Shown in pieces: positions 9,515-19,729 of a stretch of DNA of 64,000 nt. A program made the translations under genes and the position numbers. Location of the stretch: contig JAPLVR010000005.1 in the NCBI GenBank assembly GCA_026397015.1, positions 57,231-121,230 on the forward strand, in the 5' to 3' direction. Position 1 is the stretch's first letter, and each line of letters begins with the position of its first letter. This DNA comes from Candidatus Iainarchaeum sp. (GTDB lineage Archaea; Iainarchaeota; Iainarchaeia; Iainarchaeales; JAAZKV01). Under the pieces are notes generated by a model, which was not told the DNA's origin, searched no databases, and was given only the letters and a program-made list of their open reading frames with translations.

Positions 9515-10426
9515 ATGGCTTTGTTGAGGGGAAGAAATTTTTCCGGAAGGGATTCTGTTCCGGTTTCCGGGTTGATTGTGCCGCTGCTTACCCCCATGAA
9601 CGAGGATTTTACCGTTGATTTGTTCGGGTTGAAGAATCACGTTTCAAAGCTGATGAACAGCGGAGTGAAAAATTTTTTGACCGCGAGCACGGTCGGCGAA
9701 TTCAAAAATATTTCTTTGAATGAAGAATTGGAAATAATTGAGAATGTTGTCTCAACGGTCGGTTCGAAAGGAATCGTTATTGCGGGCTGCTGTTCCGACA
9801 CAACTGAAAGCATAGTTGAAAGGGTTCAGGCGGCTGAGAGAGAGGGCGCCTATGCCTGCGCCGTTAATGTCCCCCTTACCGCCCTCACAAACGAGGTTTT
9901 TTTTATTGATTTTTTTGACGAACTTTTTACCCAGACGCATGCAAAAATTTTTCTTTACAACGATCCCTTTGTTTTCAGGCGCAACATTCCGATTCTCGGC
10001 CTCAACAAGCTCGTGAATTGGGAGCGCCTTCTCGGCGTAATAGATTTTTCAAACAGCCAGCCTTACTTCAGGGAGCTTTGCAATTTGCAGGGCATGAAAA
10101 TTTTTCAGGGCAATGACACCCTTTCCTTTGAGTCGCTGCGCGGGAATTGTTCCGGCCTGGCTTCTCCGATGTCAAACGTTCATCCGCAGCTTTTTCTCGG
10201 CATAGTTAAGGATTTCCGAAGCCTTGATATGGTGTCAATGATTCGCCAGCAGGGCGAAATAAATTCTCTCGCGGAAAATTATTTTCCCGCGCAGAAAAAA
10301 ATTCAGGCGTACAAGTATGCCCTTTCCCTGAAAGGGATAATGAAGGAATGCCACTCGAAAGGGCTCGAACCGCTGACCGTGAATGAAAAAGAAAAAATGG
10401 AAGAATATGTGAGGCAGTTCGCCTGA
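9515..10426 (+). CDS. Dihydrodipicolinate synthase/KDG aldolase (DapA) family protein
   Basis: GLIVPLLTPMNEDFTVDLFGLKNHVSKLMNSGVKNFLTASTVGEFKNIS and YNDPFVF resemble the DapA family. Confidence 0.75.
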   Translation: MALLRGRNFSGRDSVPVSGLIVPLLTPMNEDFTVDLFGLKNHVSKLMNSGVKNFLTASTVGEFKNISLNEELEIIENVVSTVGSKGIVIAGCCSDTTESIVERVQAAEREGAYACAVNVPLTALTNEVFFIDFFDELFTQTHAKIFLYNDPFVFRRNIPILGLNKLVNWERLLGVIDFSNSQPYFRELCNLQGMKIFQGNDTLSFESLRGNCSGLASPMSNVHPQLFLGIVKDFRSLDMVSMIRQQGEINSLAENYFPAQKKIQAYKYALSLKGIMKECHSKGLEPLTVNEKEKMEEYVRQFA

Positions 10427-10583
10427 GGCAAATTTATTTGATAGAAATTCGCCCAAGGGAAATTTGGACGCCGAAATTTTGCCGACCGCATGATTCGATT
10501 AAATGTTCATAATTTTTTGTGCGGACGCAAACATTTAATACAACTTAATTCCTACTATTATTTGTTCTTATTGCAAGTGAAGT

Positions 10584-11858
10584 GTGGGTATGTACGAAAT
10601 AAAGGCTGTTGGCGCTAGGCAGATTTTTGATTCCCGCGGCAATCCGACCGTTGAGTGCGTTATAAAAACCGGTTTTGGCCGTTTCAAGGCTTCCGTTCCT
10701 TCCGGCGCCTCAACAGGAACAAGAGAAGCGGTTGAGTTGCGCGATGGCGGAAAAGAATTCAACGGTTTGGGTGTTTCCCGCGCTGTTCAAAATGTGAATG
10801 AAATTTTGAGTGTTGTTGTTAAGGGCAGGGATTGCAGGCGCCAAAAAGAAATAGACTCTCTTCTTGTGAAAGAGGATGGCACGCCAAACAAATCCAAGTT
10901 GGGCGCGAATGCGCTGCTTTCGGTTTCGCTCGCTGCCGCGAAAGCGGGCGCCGCCGCCGAGAATATGGAACTTTACGACTATATTTCGGAACTTTCTTCC
11001 CGCAATCCGCTGATGCCAGTTCCCGCCCTGAATATTATTAACGGCGGCAAGCACGCAGGAAACTCTCTTGACTTTCAGGAATATCAAGTCCTTCCCGTCG
11101 GCTTCAAATCTTTCAAGGAAGCCTTTTCCGCGGGCGTCGAAGTTTTCCACCAGCTTAAAAAAAATTTGGAAAAAAATTACGGAAGAAGCGCGATTAATGT
11201 GGGCGATGAGGGCGGCTTCGCTCCGCAGTTGAGAAAAGTGGAGGAGCCCATTGACGAGATTTTGAAAGCGGTTGAATCCGTCGGGTATGCGAAAGAAATG
11301 GTGATTGGTTTGGATGTCGCGGCATCCTCTTTTTTTATGGGCGGAAAATATTTGATTGAGAAAAAATCGCTCGGCATCGTTTCAATGCTCGAAGAATACG
11401 AAACCCTTTTGAAATACTATCCGATTGCTTCGATAGAAGACCCTTTTGCAGAAAGCGATTACCATGCTTGGGAAGAAATTGTGAAGAAGTTGGGGAAGCG
11501 TGTCCAGATTTTGGCGGATGACTTAACTGTTTCCCAGGAAGCATTGGTTGCCGAAGCAATTCGGCGCAACAGGGCGAATGCCCTTCTCCTGAAAGTTAAT
11601 CAGGTCGGAACTCTCACGGAGGCTTTGGAATCCGCCGCCCTTGCGCACAATTCAAATTGGAATGTCCAGGTTTCCCACAGGAGCGGCGAAACCAACGGCA
11701 CTTTCATTGCGGATTTGGCGGTTGGAATCGGCTGCGGCCAGATAAAGTCCGGTGCGCCGTGCAGGGGCGAGCGCCTGGCGAAATATAACCGTTTGCTTGA
11801 AATCGAGGAATCTTCCGGCGCCCTCTTCGCCGGCAGGAAAGCGTTCAAACCGAAATAA
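10584..11858 (+). CDS. eno: Enolase
   Basis: ARQIFDSRGNPTVE, SGASTG, GDEGGFAP, SIEDPFAE, LLLKVNQVGT and SHRSGET motifs. Confidence 0.95.
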   Translation: MGMYEIKAVGARQIFDSRGNPTVECVIKTGFGRFKASVPSGASTGTREAVELRDGGKEFNGLGVSRAVQNVNEILSVVVKGRDCRRQKEIDSLLVKEDGTPNKSKLGANALLSVSLAAAKAGAAAENMELYDYISELSSRNPLMPVPALNIINGGKHAGNSLDFQEYQVLPVGFKSFKEAFSAGVEVFHQLKKNLEKNYGRSAINVGDEGGFAPQLRKVEEPIDEILKAVESVGYAKEMVIGLDVAASSFFMGGKYLIEKKSLGIVSMLEEYETLLKYYPIASIEDPFAESDYHAWEEIVKKLGKRVQILADDLTVSQEALVAEAIRRNRANALLLKVNQVGTLTEALESAALAHNSNWNVQVSHRSGETNGTFIADLAVGIGCGQIKSGAPCRGERLAKYNRLLEIEESSGALFAGRKAFKPK

Positions 11859-11970
11859 TTAAAAATTCTCAAGCTGAAGTAATTGATTTATTAATTTAAA
11901 GTACTTAATTTGTCGGGCCAGAATAAAAGGGTTATTTTGTGAAAAGTTTTTTTGTAAAGGAGTTTTTTTT

Positions 11971-12342
11971 ATGACAAATATTAAAGCCAGAACATCAAAG
12001 TTATTTTATGTGAAAAAAAGCTATCTTGGAATAATGCTCGGAATCGTGGCAGGAATCATTGATGTAATTCTAATGCTTGTTCAAGGTCTTACCTGGAATG
12101 CAAATCTTTCCGCGTTTTCCCTTTGGGTTGTTTCCGGTTTTTTGATTGCAACCTCTGACATTGAATTTAAGGATTTTAAGATTAGGGGCGGTGCAAAGGG
12201 GGTGCTTATTTCATTCCTGGTTTTGTTGCCATCCGCAATCCTTATCGGCTGGAAAGAACCCTTTTCTCTTATCCCAATTTTTGTGATGACCTTAATTTTA
12301 GGTGCCTTGTCGGGTTTTATTATTGACAAATACGGCAAATAA
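11971..12342 (+). CDS. Hypothetical membrane protein
   Basis: Four predicted hydrophobic helices. Confidence 0.5.
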   Translation: MTNIKARTSKLFYVKKSYLGIMLGIVAGIIDVILMLVQGLTWNANLSAFSLWVVSGFLIATSDIEFKDFKIRGGAKGVLISFLVLLPSAILIGWKEPFSLIPIFVMTLILGALSGFIIDKYGK

Positions 12343-12592
12343 AACTGCCAATTTTTTTGATTTTCTTTGTAAGAATGGCAGGAATTAAATTAGTGGAAGT
12401 TATTTAATCACCAAAGTTTATTTGTCTAAAGTGCTGGTGACGTTTGACGAAAAGAAGCTCTTAATTTTGCTGTTTTTAAGCCATTTGGGGCGCAAATACG
12501 CGCTTTTTTTCGTCGATTGCCTTTTTTCAGTTTGACGGTAATGCTTATATATGGCTTTGCTCCTTCTGCTTTCAAAGGGAGGGGTTGTAACT

Positions 12593-12967
12593 ATGGCCTC
12601 ACAGAAAATTGGAAACTATGCTTTCCTGATAGGTATCGTCATCGCTTTGGTGATGGGTATCGCAGGTGGCTTAGGATTGCTTCAAAGCGTTGGAGCATAC
12701 GTTCCATTAGTAATGGTAGTCCTAGGTTTGATAATAGGGCTAATGAATATACACGACAAGCATATCTCCGACTTCCTGATAGCAACTGTTGCTATCATAA
12801 TGGTTGGAAGCACGGCTGCAGGCTTGCTCACACTCAACGAAGTGGTTACTCCACTTGGAACCATCTGCCAAATGATAGTTGGTTACATCGTTGCGTTAGC
12901 GGCTCCGGCAGCACTGGTAGTTGGCTTAAAGCAGATCTTCAATTTAGCCAAAGATCAGGTTGCTTAA
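12593..12967 (+). CDS. Hypothetical membrane protein (MASQKIGNYAFL...)
   Basis: Hydrophobic ORF; upstream cttatatatgg TATA-like box and G-rich RBS-like ggaggggttg. Confidence 0.6.
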   Translation: MASQKIGNYAFLIGIVIALVMGIAGGLGLLQSVGAYVPLVMVVLGLIIGLMNIHDKHISDFLIATVAIIMVGSTAAGLLTLNEVVTPLGTICQMIVGYIVALAAPAALVVGLKQIFNLAKDQVA

Positions 12968-13062
12968 ATCAGTAAATAATAAGGTTATAGGCGCGCAAGG
13001 GCCTCTTCGGATTCCTGCCGCCTCACCTTTCTTTTTTTATTTTCTTTATTTCTTTCTCTTCC

Positions 13063-14109
13063 ATGCCCAGGTGCCTAAAGTCAAGAAAATACCATTCTTT
13101 TGCCGAAATTTCCCCTCCGAGTAAAGGTTCCAAATCCTTTTCATTTGATTCCTACCCGATTCAAGAATTGCTTAAAACCATCCAAATCCTCGCTTTCGGA
13201 AAGGACTTCCAAGCCTTCTCCGTAACGGTTTCCTGGCCAAAAAAAGTCTCTCTAACTGATGCTGCCATTGCTCACCTAAGGCGCACCGTTCAGTGTGGAC
13301 TTGTGAAGGAAGCAGAGCAAAAACTGGGCAAAAAGGCTGATTTTCGCTCATTTGAGGCTGAATTTTTGATAGATTTCAACAAAAATAGGGCATTTTTGCG
13401 CCTCTCTCCCCTATATATTGAAGGGAAATACCTCAAGTTTTCCCGTAAAATCGCCAACACTTCCAAGCCCGGTTTCGAAAGCGTCGAATCCCTTCTCTCC
13501 TCCATCATTCTTCCCGCTTTCAAATCCCAGTTTGGCATCCTCCACGGCGCCGGCAGGGAGGATATTGATGTGCTTATGCTCGGTTCCGGCCGCCCTTTTA
13601 TTATTGAGCTTCTTCAACCCGAAATTAGAAATGGAAATTTGAAAAAATTGGAAAAATTGGAGAAAGAAATTAACTCGAAATTCGAAGGAAAAATTGCAGT
13701 AAATTCTCTAAAATTCGTTTCAAAATCAGAGGTCGCGCTTCTCAAAAACACCCAGCACGAAAAAATTTATTCCGCACTCGTTTCCTGCTCCCAAAAGCCC
13801 GACCTAAAAAAACTTGAAATTCTGCTTAATAAAAAAATTGAAATTTCTCAGCGCACCCCGCTTCGCGTTTCAAAGAGGAGAAGCGATTTGGTGCGAAAGA
13901 AAGAAGTCGAGCTGTTGGAAATCAAAAAAATTGGCGATAAAAAAAATGATAAGAAAAATTTTAATTTTAAACTAAAATTGAAAACTTCACACGGCACGTA
14001 TGTAAAGGAATTTATTTCGGGCGACGGCGGCCGCACAAGTCCGAGTGTTTCTTCTATTCTTGATTCGAAGTGCGCATGCGCGCAGTTGGATGTACTTGAA
14101 ATTTTGTAA
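13063..14109 (+). CDS. pus10: tRNA pseudouridine synthase Pus10
   Basis: GAGREDIDVLMLGSGRPFIIELLQP, YIEGKYLKFSR and C-terminal GTYVKEFISGDGGRTSPSVSSIL motifs. Confidence 0.85.
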   Translation: MPRCLKSRKYHSFAEISPPSKGSKSFSFDSYPIQELLKTIQILAFGKDFQAFSVTVSWPKKVSLTDAAIAHLRRTVQCGLVKEAEQKLGKKADFRSFEAEFLIDFNKNRAFLRLSPLYIEGKYLKFSRKIANTSKPGFESVESLLSSIILPAFKSQFGILHGAGREDIDVLMLGSGRPFIIELLQPEIRNGNLKKLEKLEKEINSKFEGKIAVNSLKFVSKSEVALLKNTQHEKIYSALVSCSQKPDLKKLEILLNKKIEISQRTPLRVSKRRSDLVRKKEVELLEIKKIGDKKNDKKNFNFKLKLKTSHGTYVKEFISGDGGRTSPSVSSILDSKCACAQLDVLEIL

Positions 14110-14231
14110 TATTAGTAAAAATTTAGGGGTTTCAAAATTCAAAAAAATTCCCAATATATATATACCAGTTATTGCAACCATATTAATGTAAATGAAAGCA
14201 TTTTTTTGCTTTCAAAAAAGGAGGACTTAAA

Positions 14232-14429
14232 TTGAACAAAATTTTGATTTTGCTGGTTGTTGCGGTTCTTGCTTTCACAATGATTTTCGGCTGTACAGGC
14301 ACTGGAGCAAACACAGACAACAACACGGCAAATAATGGGGGAACAACTCCGACAGGAAACAATTCAAGCAATCCGGTTAATGGTGCAGGCACTGGGGAAA
14401 TTCCGACGCCGCCAGCTTTGCCGGAGTAA
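14232..14429 (+). CDS. Small lipoprotein-like protein ending in PPALPE
   Basis: Signal sequence with lipobox-like IFGC, Asn/Thr/Gly-rich body. Confidence 0.5.
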   Translation: MNKILILLVVAVLAFTMIFGCTGTGANTDNNTANNGGTTPTGNNSSNPVNGAGTGEIPTPPALPE

Positions 14430-14442
14430 GGGGGAATGAAGA

Positions 14443-15744
14443 ATGATGAAAAAAATTATTTTTGGGTTATTAGTATTGATGTTGGCAAATATGGTTTTTG
14501 CCGCAGAGTATATGGTTACAGTAAAGGGAAGGCTTGTTACCCTCACAGGGGAGACGGACATTCCATATGGTCTTAGTGCAAGTGTGAACGGGGTTAATCA
14601 GTACCCTGAATCAGGAACGAATTTGAATGAGGACAGGTCGTTTGAGTTCAAGGATATTTCATTTAAAGATGGCGATAATTTTACAATTTATCTGATGAGC
14701 AGTTGTTCATACCATCTTTTCAAAATAGAAAATCAAAACGGGGAGTTTGTTGTTAGTGATATTGAGGATTCTCCGAAAGAAGTAAAAAGAACAAGTTCTT
14801 CAACGATTGATTTGGGGAACCTTGTTGAAGATAAGTCTGGAAGAATACAATTCAATTCAGACGTAGTGGCTTCGGTTTATTTGCCTGCTGCCGGTGGAAC
14901 TTCGGCAGGATATACTGGGTACCTGTCTAATGCCTTAATACCTGGGAAAAGTTATGAAGCTGAAATTTATGATGATGCAGGAAATTTAATTATTACAAAA
15001 ACTATTATGAGCAGCCCAGATTATTGTAAAACAACACTTTTAACAAAAAGTGGCAATGACATAACAGTGAGTTATTGTGATAATGATCAATGCGGCACAT
15101 CATCTTCAGAATACTTTGATGTTTTAATAAAAAAGGGCTGGAATCTTCTAAATATGCAAAGACTTGATTTTAGTCAAACAAACAGTTGTTCAGCAAGTAT
15201 TTTGGGAATGGCTTTGTACGCAAAAAGCCTTCCAGGGTATGTAATAATCAATACTCCAGAAGGACTTACTTACACTAGTGGAACTGTGTACAGGTATACG
15301 CCTGCCAATGGGGCGGAAATAATTCAAAAAGAATTTGCTTTAGACACATACTCTGCAAAGTCTCCGGGAGCTTGGTTATATTCAAATGCAGACTGTACTG
15401 TAAAAGCAAGAAAAATAAAGGCTCCTGAAATATCGGTTTCTGACTTGTCTAAGTATGAACTGACTACTGGCTGGAATCTAATTGGGGTAGACAGGTGGAT
15501 GATTGGAAAGAATTTGCGGATAATATTTTCCAAGTGCGATTTGAAAGCGGTAAATGTTTGGAATGAAAATACTCAAAATTGGATTTCTCCCTCAAGCACT
15601 GTCGCGGTGAATGATCCGGCTATGATGGACTCAACATTATATGAAAGCGCACTTAACAGGGTGATTGTTGCAAAGGTTGCGGCGGGTTGCTACTTGACTG
15701 ATTTTATTGAGAATTCTATAAGCCCGCCGGCATTGCCTCAATAA
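14443..15744 (+). CDS. Secreted protein ending in PPALPQ
   Basis: Signal peptide MMKKIIFGLLVLMLANMVFAAE; repeated KKGWNLLNMQ / TTGWNLIGVD segments. Confidence 0.55.
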   Translation: MMKKIIFGLLVLMLANMVFAAEYMVTVKGRLVTLTGETDIPYGLSASVNGVNQYPESGTNLNEDRSFEFKDISFKDGDNFTIYLMSSCSYHLFKIENQNGEFVVSDIEDSPKEVKRTSSSTIDLGNLVEDKSGRIQFNSDVVASVYLPAAGGTSAGYTGYLSNALIPGKSYEAEIYDDAGNLIITKTIMSSPDYCKTTLLTKSGNDITVSYCDNDQCGTSSSEYFDVLIKKGWNLLNMQRLDFSQTNSCSASILGMALYAKSLPGYVIINTPEGLTYTSGTVYRYTPANGAEIIQKEFALDTYSAKSPGAWLYSNADCTVKARKIKAPEISVSDLSKYELTTGWNLIGVDRWMIGKNLRIIFSKCDLKAVNVWNENTQNWISPSSTVAVNDPAMMDSTLYESALNRVIVAKVAAGCYLTDFIENSISPPALPQ

Positions 15745-15752
15745 TTAATCAG

Positions 15753-15785
15753 AAGCGTCCCTTTTGGGGCGCTTTTTTCTTTTTT
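15753..15785 (+). terminator. Intrinsic-terminator-like hairpin with T-rich tail
   Basis: aagcgtcccttttggggcgctttttt immediately after the 15744 stop. Confidence 0.55.
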
Positions 15786-15872
15786 TATTTTTAACTTTTT
15801 TCATGAAAAATAGGTTTAAATATTTTGTCATACAAGCGTATTACAGCAAAAAGTTTTGTTTCGGGTGTTTTG

Positions 15873-16118
15873 ATGGAAACGGTTATTGTTCAGGCGAGGC
15901 TTCCGAATGGTTTGGTAAAGCAGGTTGACAGTTTGGTTTCGGGCGGGCACTACTTAAACAAATCCGAAGCGGTAAGGGACGCTTTGAGAAAATTGGTTCT
16001 CGAAAAACAGGTCGGCTCCATTCCCAATACTGGAAATTCGGTAAAAGAAGTCAGGGAAATGCGGAAAAAGCTTTCAAAAAAGAAAATTTCTTTGAAAGAA
16101 TTGAATTCGTTGTATTAG
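15873..16118 (+). CDS. Ribbon-helix-helix (CopG/Arc-like) DNA-binding protein
   Basis: VQARLPNGLVKQVDSLVSGGHYLNKSEAVRDALRKLV is a typical RHH; start taken at METVIVQ. Confidence 0.75.
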   Translation: METVIVQARLPNGLVKQVDSLVSGGHYLNKSEAVRDALRKLVLEKQVGSIPNTGNSVKEVREMRKKLSKKKISLKELNSLY

Positions 16119-16879
16119 CAGTTGTATTCATGTATCTTCCTCTGGCTTTTCCCTATCCCCTTTATTTTGCTTTTCTCCCTTTCCGAATCTATTTCAAAAT
16201 CGTAATGAAAATATTCGAGTTTGTAATTGTGCAATAATTCAAGCGCATTTTTTCTTATCGTCGGCGCCAAAAGGATTCCGCGTGTTTCCTTTCCCTTTAT
16301 TTTCTTCACCTGTTCCATATACCGCTTCAATTGCGTCACGGCGCCATAATCCGCCTCGCGCCGCTTCAGCTCAATTACCACGAGCCTTCCTTCCGCATCC
16401 TCCGCAATGATGTCGCAAATCCCCTTCCTGAATACCTCTTGCTGATTTACAGGTTTCAATCCGGGTTCCAGGAAGGAAAGGTCGTCCATCAGCGCGTCAT
16501 TTAATTCCTTCTCCGAGCCGCTCAGCCTCAAATCGTTGCTTTGCGGCAAATCGTAATTTTGAACATCTTCAATTGAGTAAAAGAAAGCGTTCAGCCTTTC
16601 CTTCGGTTTGAGTTTTGTCGCACCGAGAACCAGAATATTTTTTTCCGCATCGGCTTCGCAGGAGATTTTCGCGTTCATCATATAATTCGTCGGCCTTATG
16701 AGCCTGTTTTCGTGGATTGAAACCGAATCATCTGATTTAATTAGCACAAGCCTTTTTCCGCGTGGCAGTTTTGATGATGCCCTTCCTTTATATTCGACGT
16801 AGCATTCTCCAACAATAGTACAGAGATGCTTGTTTCTCAGCGAATCAGAAATTTTTTTCTGCGCTTCTTCGAGTTCCAC
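16115..16879 (-). CDS. nucS: Endonuclease NucS
   Basis: GICDIIAEDAEGRLVVIELKRREADYGAVTQLKRYME nuclease motif and N-terminal domain pattern. Confidence 0.9.
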   Translation of the reverse strand: MELEEAQKKISDSLRNKHLCTIVGECYVEYKGRASSKLPRGKRLVLIKSDDSVSIHENRLIRPTNYMMNAKISCEADAEKNILVLGATKLKPKERLNAFFYSIEDVQNYDLPQSNDLRLSGSEKELNDALMDDLSFLEPGLKPVNQQEVFRKGICDIIAEDAEGRLVVIELKRREADYGAVTQLKRYMEQVKKIKGKETRGILLAPTIRKNALELLHNYKLEYFHYDFEIDSEREKSKIKGIGKSQRKIHEYNC

Positions 16880-16941
16880 AAAATCAACTTCTTTTTCGGA
16901 TAATTAACTTTAAAGTTTGATTTGTGAAGTTGGGAATTTTT

Positions 16942-17895
16942 TCACTTTCTTTTTATCCTTTTGAATCCGGAGCATTCAATTAGGTTTAGCTTTGCCTTTT
17001 TTTCAACCTTGTCAAGCAGAAGGTTCATTCCCAAATTGTCTGATGGGATGTGCCCGGCTATTACTATATTCATGTGATTTTTTTCAGCTTCTTTTTTCAT
17101 TTCTTTACCAACGTGCATCGCAACAACTGTTCCTATTCCTTTTTCCGCCAGTTTCTTGTATGCGTCCTGGTGGCTTTCCGTTCCGCCAGTAACGTCCACG
17201 TAAATTTTTCCGCATAAGCTTTCCTCGCTTCCGACAAAAATTAACGGCCCGATTTTTTGCTTCATTCCTTCCTTGTATTCCGGAACCTCCTTCAGCGCCT
17301 TTATTATTTCTCCCAGCGTTTCCGGTTTCTTTTTTTCCAGAAGCCTTGTCAGGTATTCCTGTACATGGTTGTCCGCGGGTGTGTGCGTGTTGAAGTAAGG
17401 TATTCCAAGCAATTTTGTCGCCTGCTCTATCCTTTCCGCGTTAAGCGCCGAAAGGTTCTCGCCCACTTCCTTAATCCTTTCCCTCATTATGGCTTCCGCC
17501 TGATTTACGGGAACGCCCGCCATTGTGAGCGTGTCAATCTGCAGGTGCATTACCTCGTCCAGCCCCATTAACGCCCTTCCTTCCGGATGGTGCGCCCAAA
17601 TAACATCAATTTTTTTTCCCTGTTTGTTCAGTTCGTTCGCAAGAAGTATTTCCCCTTCCTCCATATCAATTCCAATAAGGGCCGTTTTCACTTCTTTTTC
17701 GGTGTCGTAAAGTATCCTTGAATCATCGTACGGGTTCCATAGTGTTTCCTTGTCGAAGTATCCCTTGTCCTCTTTCTCCATTTTTTCAAAAGCTTTCTTT
17801 CTTTTCTCAAGCATCTGTTTTATTTTTTTCTCCCCTCGCGGGTCCGCGTTTATGCCCTCTTTTACGCATAATTCAAAAATTTGCTTTACTTTCAT
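16942..17895 (-). CDS. NIF3-like (NGG1p-interacting factor 3/DUF34) protein
   Basis: VIWAHHPEGRAL, FNTHTPADN, GGTESH and VIAGHIPSDNLGMNLLLD metal-site motifs. Confidence 0.7.
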   Translation of the reverse strand: MKVKQIFELCVKEGINADPRGEKKIKQMLEKRKKAFEKMEKEDKGYFDKETLWNPYDDSRILYDTEKEVKTALIGIDMEEGEILLANELNKQGKKIDVIWAHHPEGRALMGLDEVMHLQIDTLTMAGVPVNQAEAIMRERIKEVGENLSALNAERIEQATKLLGIPYFNTHTPADNHVQEYLTRLLEKKKPETLGEIIKALKEVPEYKEGMKQKIGPLIFVGSEESLCGKIYVDVTGGTESHQDAYKKLAEKGIGTVVAMHVGKEMKKEAEKNHMNIVIAGHIPSDNLGMNLLLDKVEKKAKLNLIECSGFKRIKRK

Positions 17896-18012
17896 TTTCC
17901 CACCTTTCCTTCCGCTGCCAATCCAGTTAATAAGAAAGTGGCAGCGAAACCCTATAAAAAGTATCTATTTCGCTGCGTTCTTGGATTAAAATTTTTATTA
18001 GGTTAAAATTTT

Positions 18013-18180
18013 TTATTCTTCCCTTTTCAGCATCGGCAGCCCGGTTGTCTGATTTTCAATTACCTTGTATCCTGCCGGAAGTTCTATTCCGTCTTCACTT
18101 TTTGAGGAAAAGAAAAACAGCCTTCCTCTTGAATGCAAATAATATTTTTTTCCCCTTGAATTTGTGTGTTCATAACCCAT
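18013..18180 (-). CDS. Small hypothetical protein (55 aa)
   Basis: Manual translation MGYEHTNSRGKKYYLHSRGRLFFFSSKSEDGIELPAGYKVIENQTTGLPMLKREE; below the ORF track cut-off. Confidence 0.5.
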   Translation of the reverse strand: MGYEHTNSRGKKYYLHSRGRLFFFSSKSEDGIELPAGYKVIENQTTGLPMLKREE

Positions 18181-18291
18181 TATTATCACCCGAATAGATT
18201 AGTTTGTCCGCCTTTAAAATCCTTTTGTTCCTACTAATATTTTTAAGTCCTTTGGTTTTGTTCGGGCAATTTTTTGGGCGGGGGTGTTTTG

Positions 18292-19371
18292 ATGGAAATT
18301 CTTTCAAAGTTGAAGAAAAAAACAACCGTGCAAATCAGAAACGAAATTATTCGTTTCCTCAACCTGGAAATGCCACAGCGCATTGCAATAATTTCCGACA
18401 GCGACGAGGACGGCATTACCTCCGCCGTTCAAATGAAAAAGTTCCTCGATTCACAAAAGCACATTTCAGAGGTTTTCTTTTATGACCATTATGCTGATTG
18501 GAATTCGGGCGTCGCAGATGAACTCTCCGCTTTCTCTCCCCAAAAAACAATTTTTTTGGATTTGGCGGATGATGTTGTTTCAGGCATACTTGCGGGCGCC
18601 GGCTCTTACACCGGAAAATTTGTTACTCTCGACCATCATCAGCGCAGGCAGATAAAAAATAATAAATTTGATTTTATTTTCTTCAAGCCGGATGATTTTT
18701 CCGAGGTTGAAACTTCTAAGTATTCAACTTCAAAAATTGTCCACGATTTATTTGGAGGAGTTGATTGGATTTGTGCGATTGGCGTAATAGGGGATTATGC
18801 TTTTGTTCAATGGAAGGATTTTTTGGAAAAGATTCAGAAAAAATATTCCCTTTCTTTTGAAGACCTTTCGAATTTGGCGGGGTTTGTTGCAGCCACAGAA
18901 CTAATGCATACAAAAAGAAAGCCTGAGCTTTTTTCCCTGCTTTGCAACGCCAACTCTCCAAAAGAAATTTTTGATTCCGAAATGTTCAATATTAAAAAAG
19001 AATATGACGGCGAAATGAAGAAATTGATGCGCAGGTATAAAGAGGATTCCGTGTCCTTTGTTTCGCTCGACCTTGTTTTTTTCGAGGCAGACAAACGCCT
19101 TTCCAGCAAATTCATAAATATTCTTTCGGGCGCAGACCCCCACACCACTTTTGTAATCTATGAAAAACCCGATGTAGAATATAAGGCTTCTTTCCGTCGC
19201 GGCGATTTTAAGGTTAATTGTGCCGAGCTTGCGCGCTTTTCGGTTTCAGAGTCAAGGAATGGGCGGGGCGGCGGCCACATTCCAGCCGCTGGCGCAACTT
19301 TTTCCCCAGATTATTTGGAGGAGTTCAAGGGAAGGGTGAAGCAGTTTTTGCGCGAGAATTATAAAAAATGA
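18292..19371 (+). CDS. DHH-family phosphoesterase (RecJ-like)
   Basis: AIISDSDEDGITSA, LDHH and C-terminal GRGGGHIPAAGATF (DHHA1) motifs. Confidence 0.8.
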   Translation: MEILSKLKKKTTVQIRNEIIRFLNLEMPQRIAIISDSDEDGITSAVQMKKFLDSQKHISEVFFYDHYADWNSGVADELSAFSPQKTIFLDLADDVVSGILAGAGSYTGKFVTLDHHQRRQIKNNKFDFIFFKPDDFSEVETSKYSTSKIVHDLFGGVDWICAIGVIGDYAFVQWKDFLEKIQKKYSLSFEDLSNLAGFVAATELMHTKRKPELFSLLCNANSPKEIFDSEMFNIKKEYDGEMKKLMRRYKEDSVSFVSLDLVFFEADKRLSSKFINILSGADPHTTFVIYEKPDVEYKASFRRGDFKVNCAELARFSVSESRNGRGGGHIPAAGATFSPDYLEEFKGRVKQFLRENYKK

Positions 19372-19413
19372 TATTGACTAAGTTCTTTGCAGATATTTTT
19401 TTGGAGGGATTTT

Positions 19414-19722
19414 ATGGGAAGAAAAAAGGTTTTGAAAAAAGTTGATGAAAATGATGAGCCGATAGTTGATTCGGCCGAGAGCAAATCAGAAAGCAAAGAG
19501 CTTTCGGACGATATTTATGATGAAAAGCAGTCGGAAGCGCAACTCGAAGAAGACGAAATAAGCCCTGAAGAAGCAGGCTTTATGGAGGGCTATGAAAGTC
19601 CAAACATGATTCACTGCAAAAAGTGCAAGAAAAAATTGAAAGCAGTTGACTTGGAACACTGCAAAGAAGTTGTTGAGGGCGGCGAAACCGTTTGGCTCTG
19701 CAGCGAGTGTTGTGAAAATTAG
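19414..19722 (+). CDS. Small acidic protein with Cys zinc-ribbon-like motif
   Basis: IHCKKCKKKLKAVDLEHCKEVVEGGETVWLCSECC. Confidence 0.5.
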   Translation: MGRKKVLKKVDENDEPIVDSAESKSESKELSDDIYDEKQSEAQLEEDEISPEEAGFMEGYESPNMIHCKKCKKKLKAVDLEHCKEVVEGGETVWLCSECCEN

Positions 19723-19729
19723 CGGTCTT

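Noticed and set aside
12517-12975. 152-aa ORF overlapping the 12593-12967 membrane protein
   Set aside because: Alternative frame with non-protein-like composition; the hydrophobic frame with RBS and TATA is preferred
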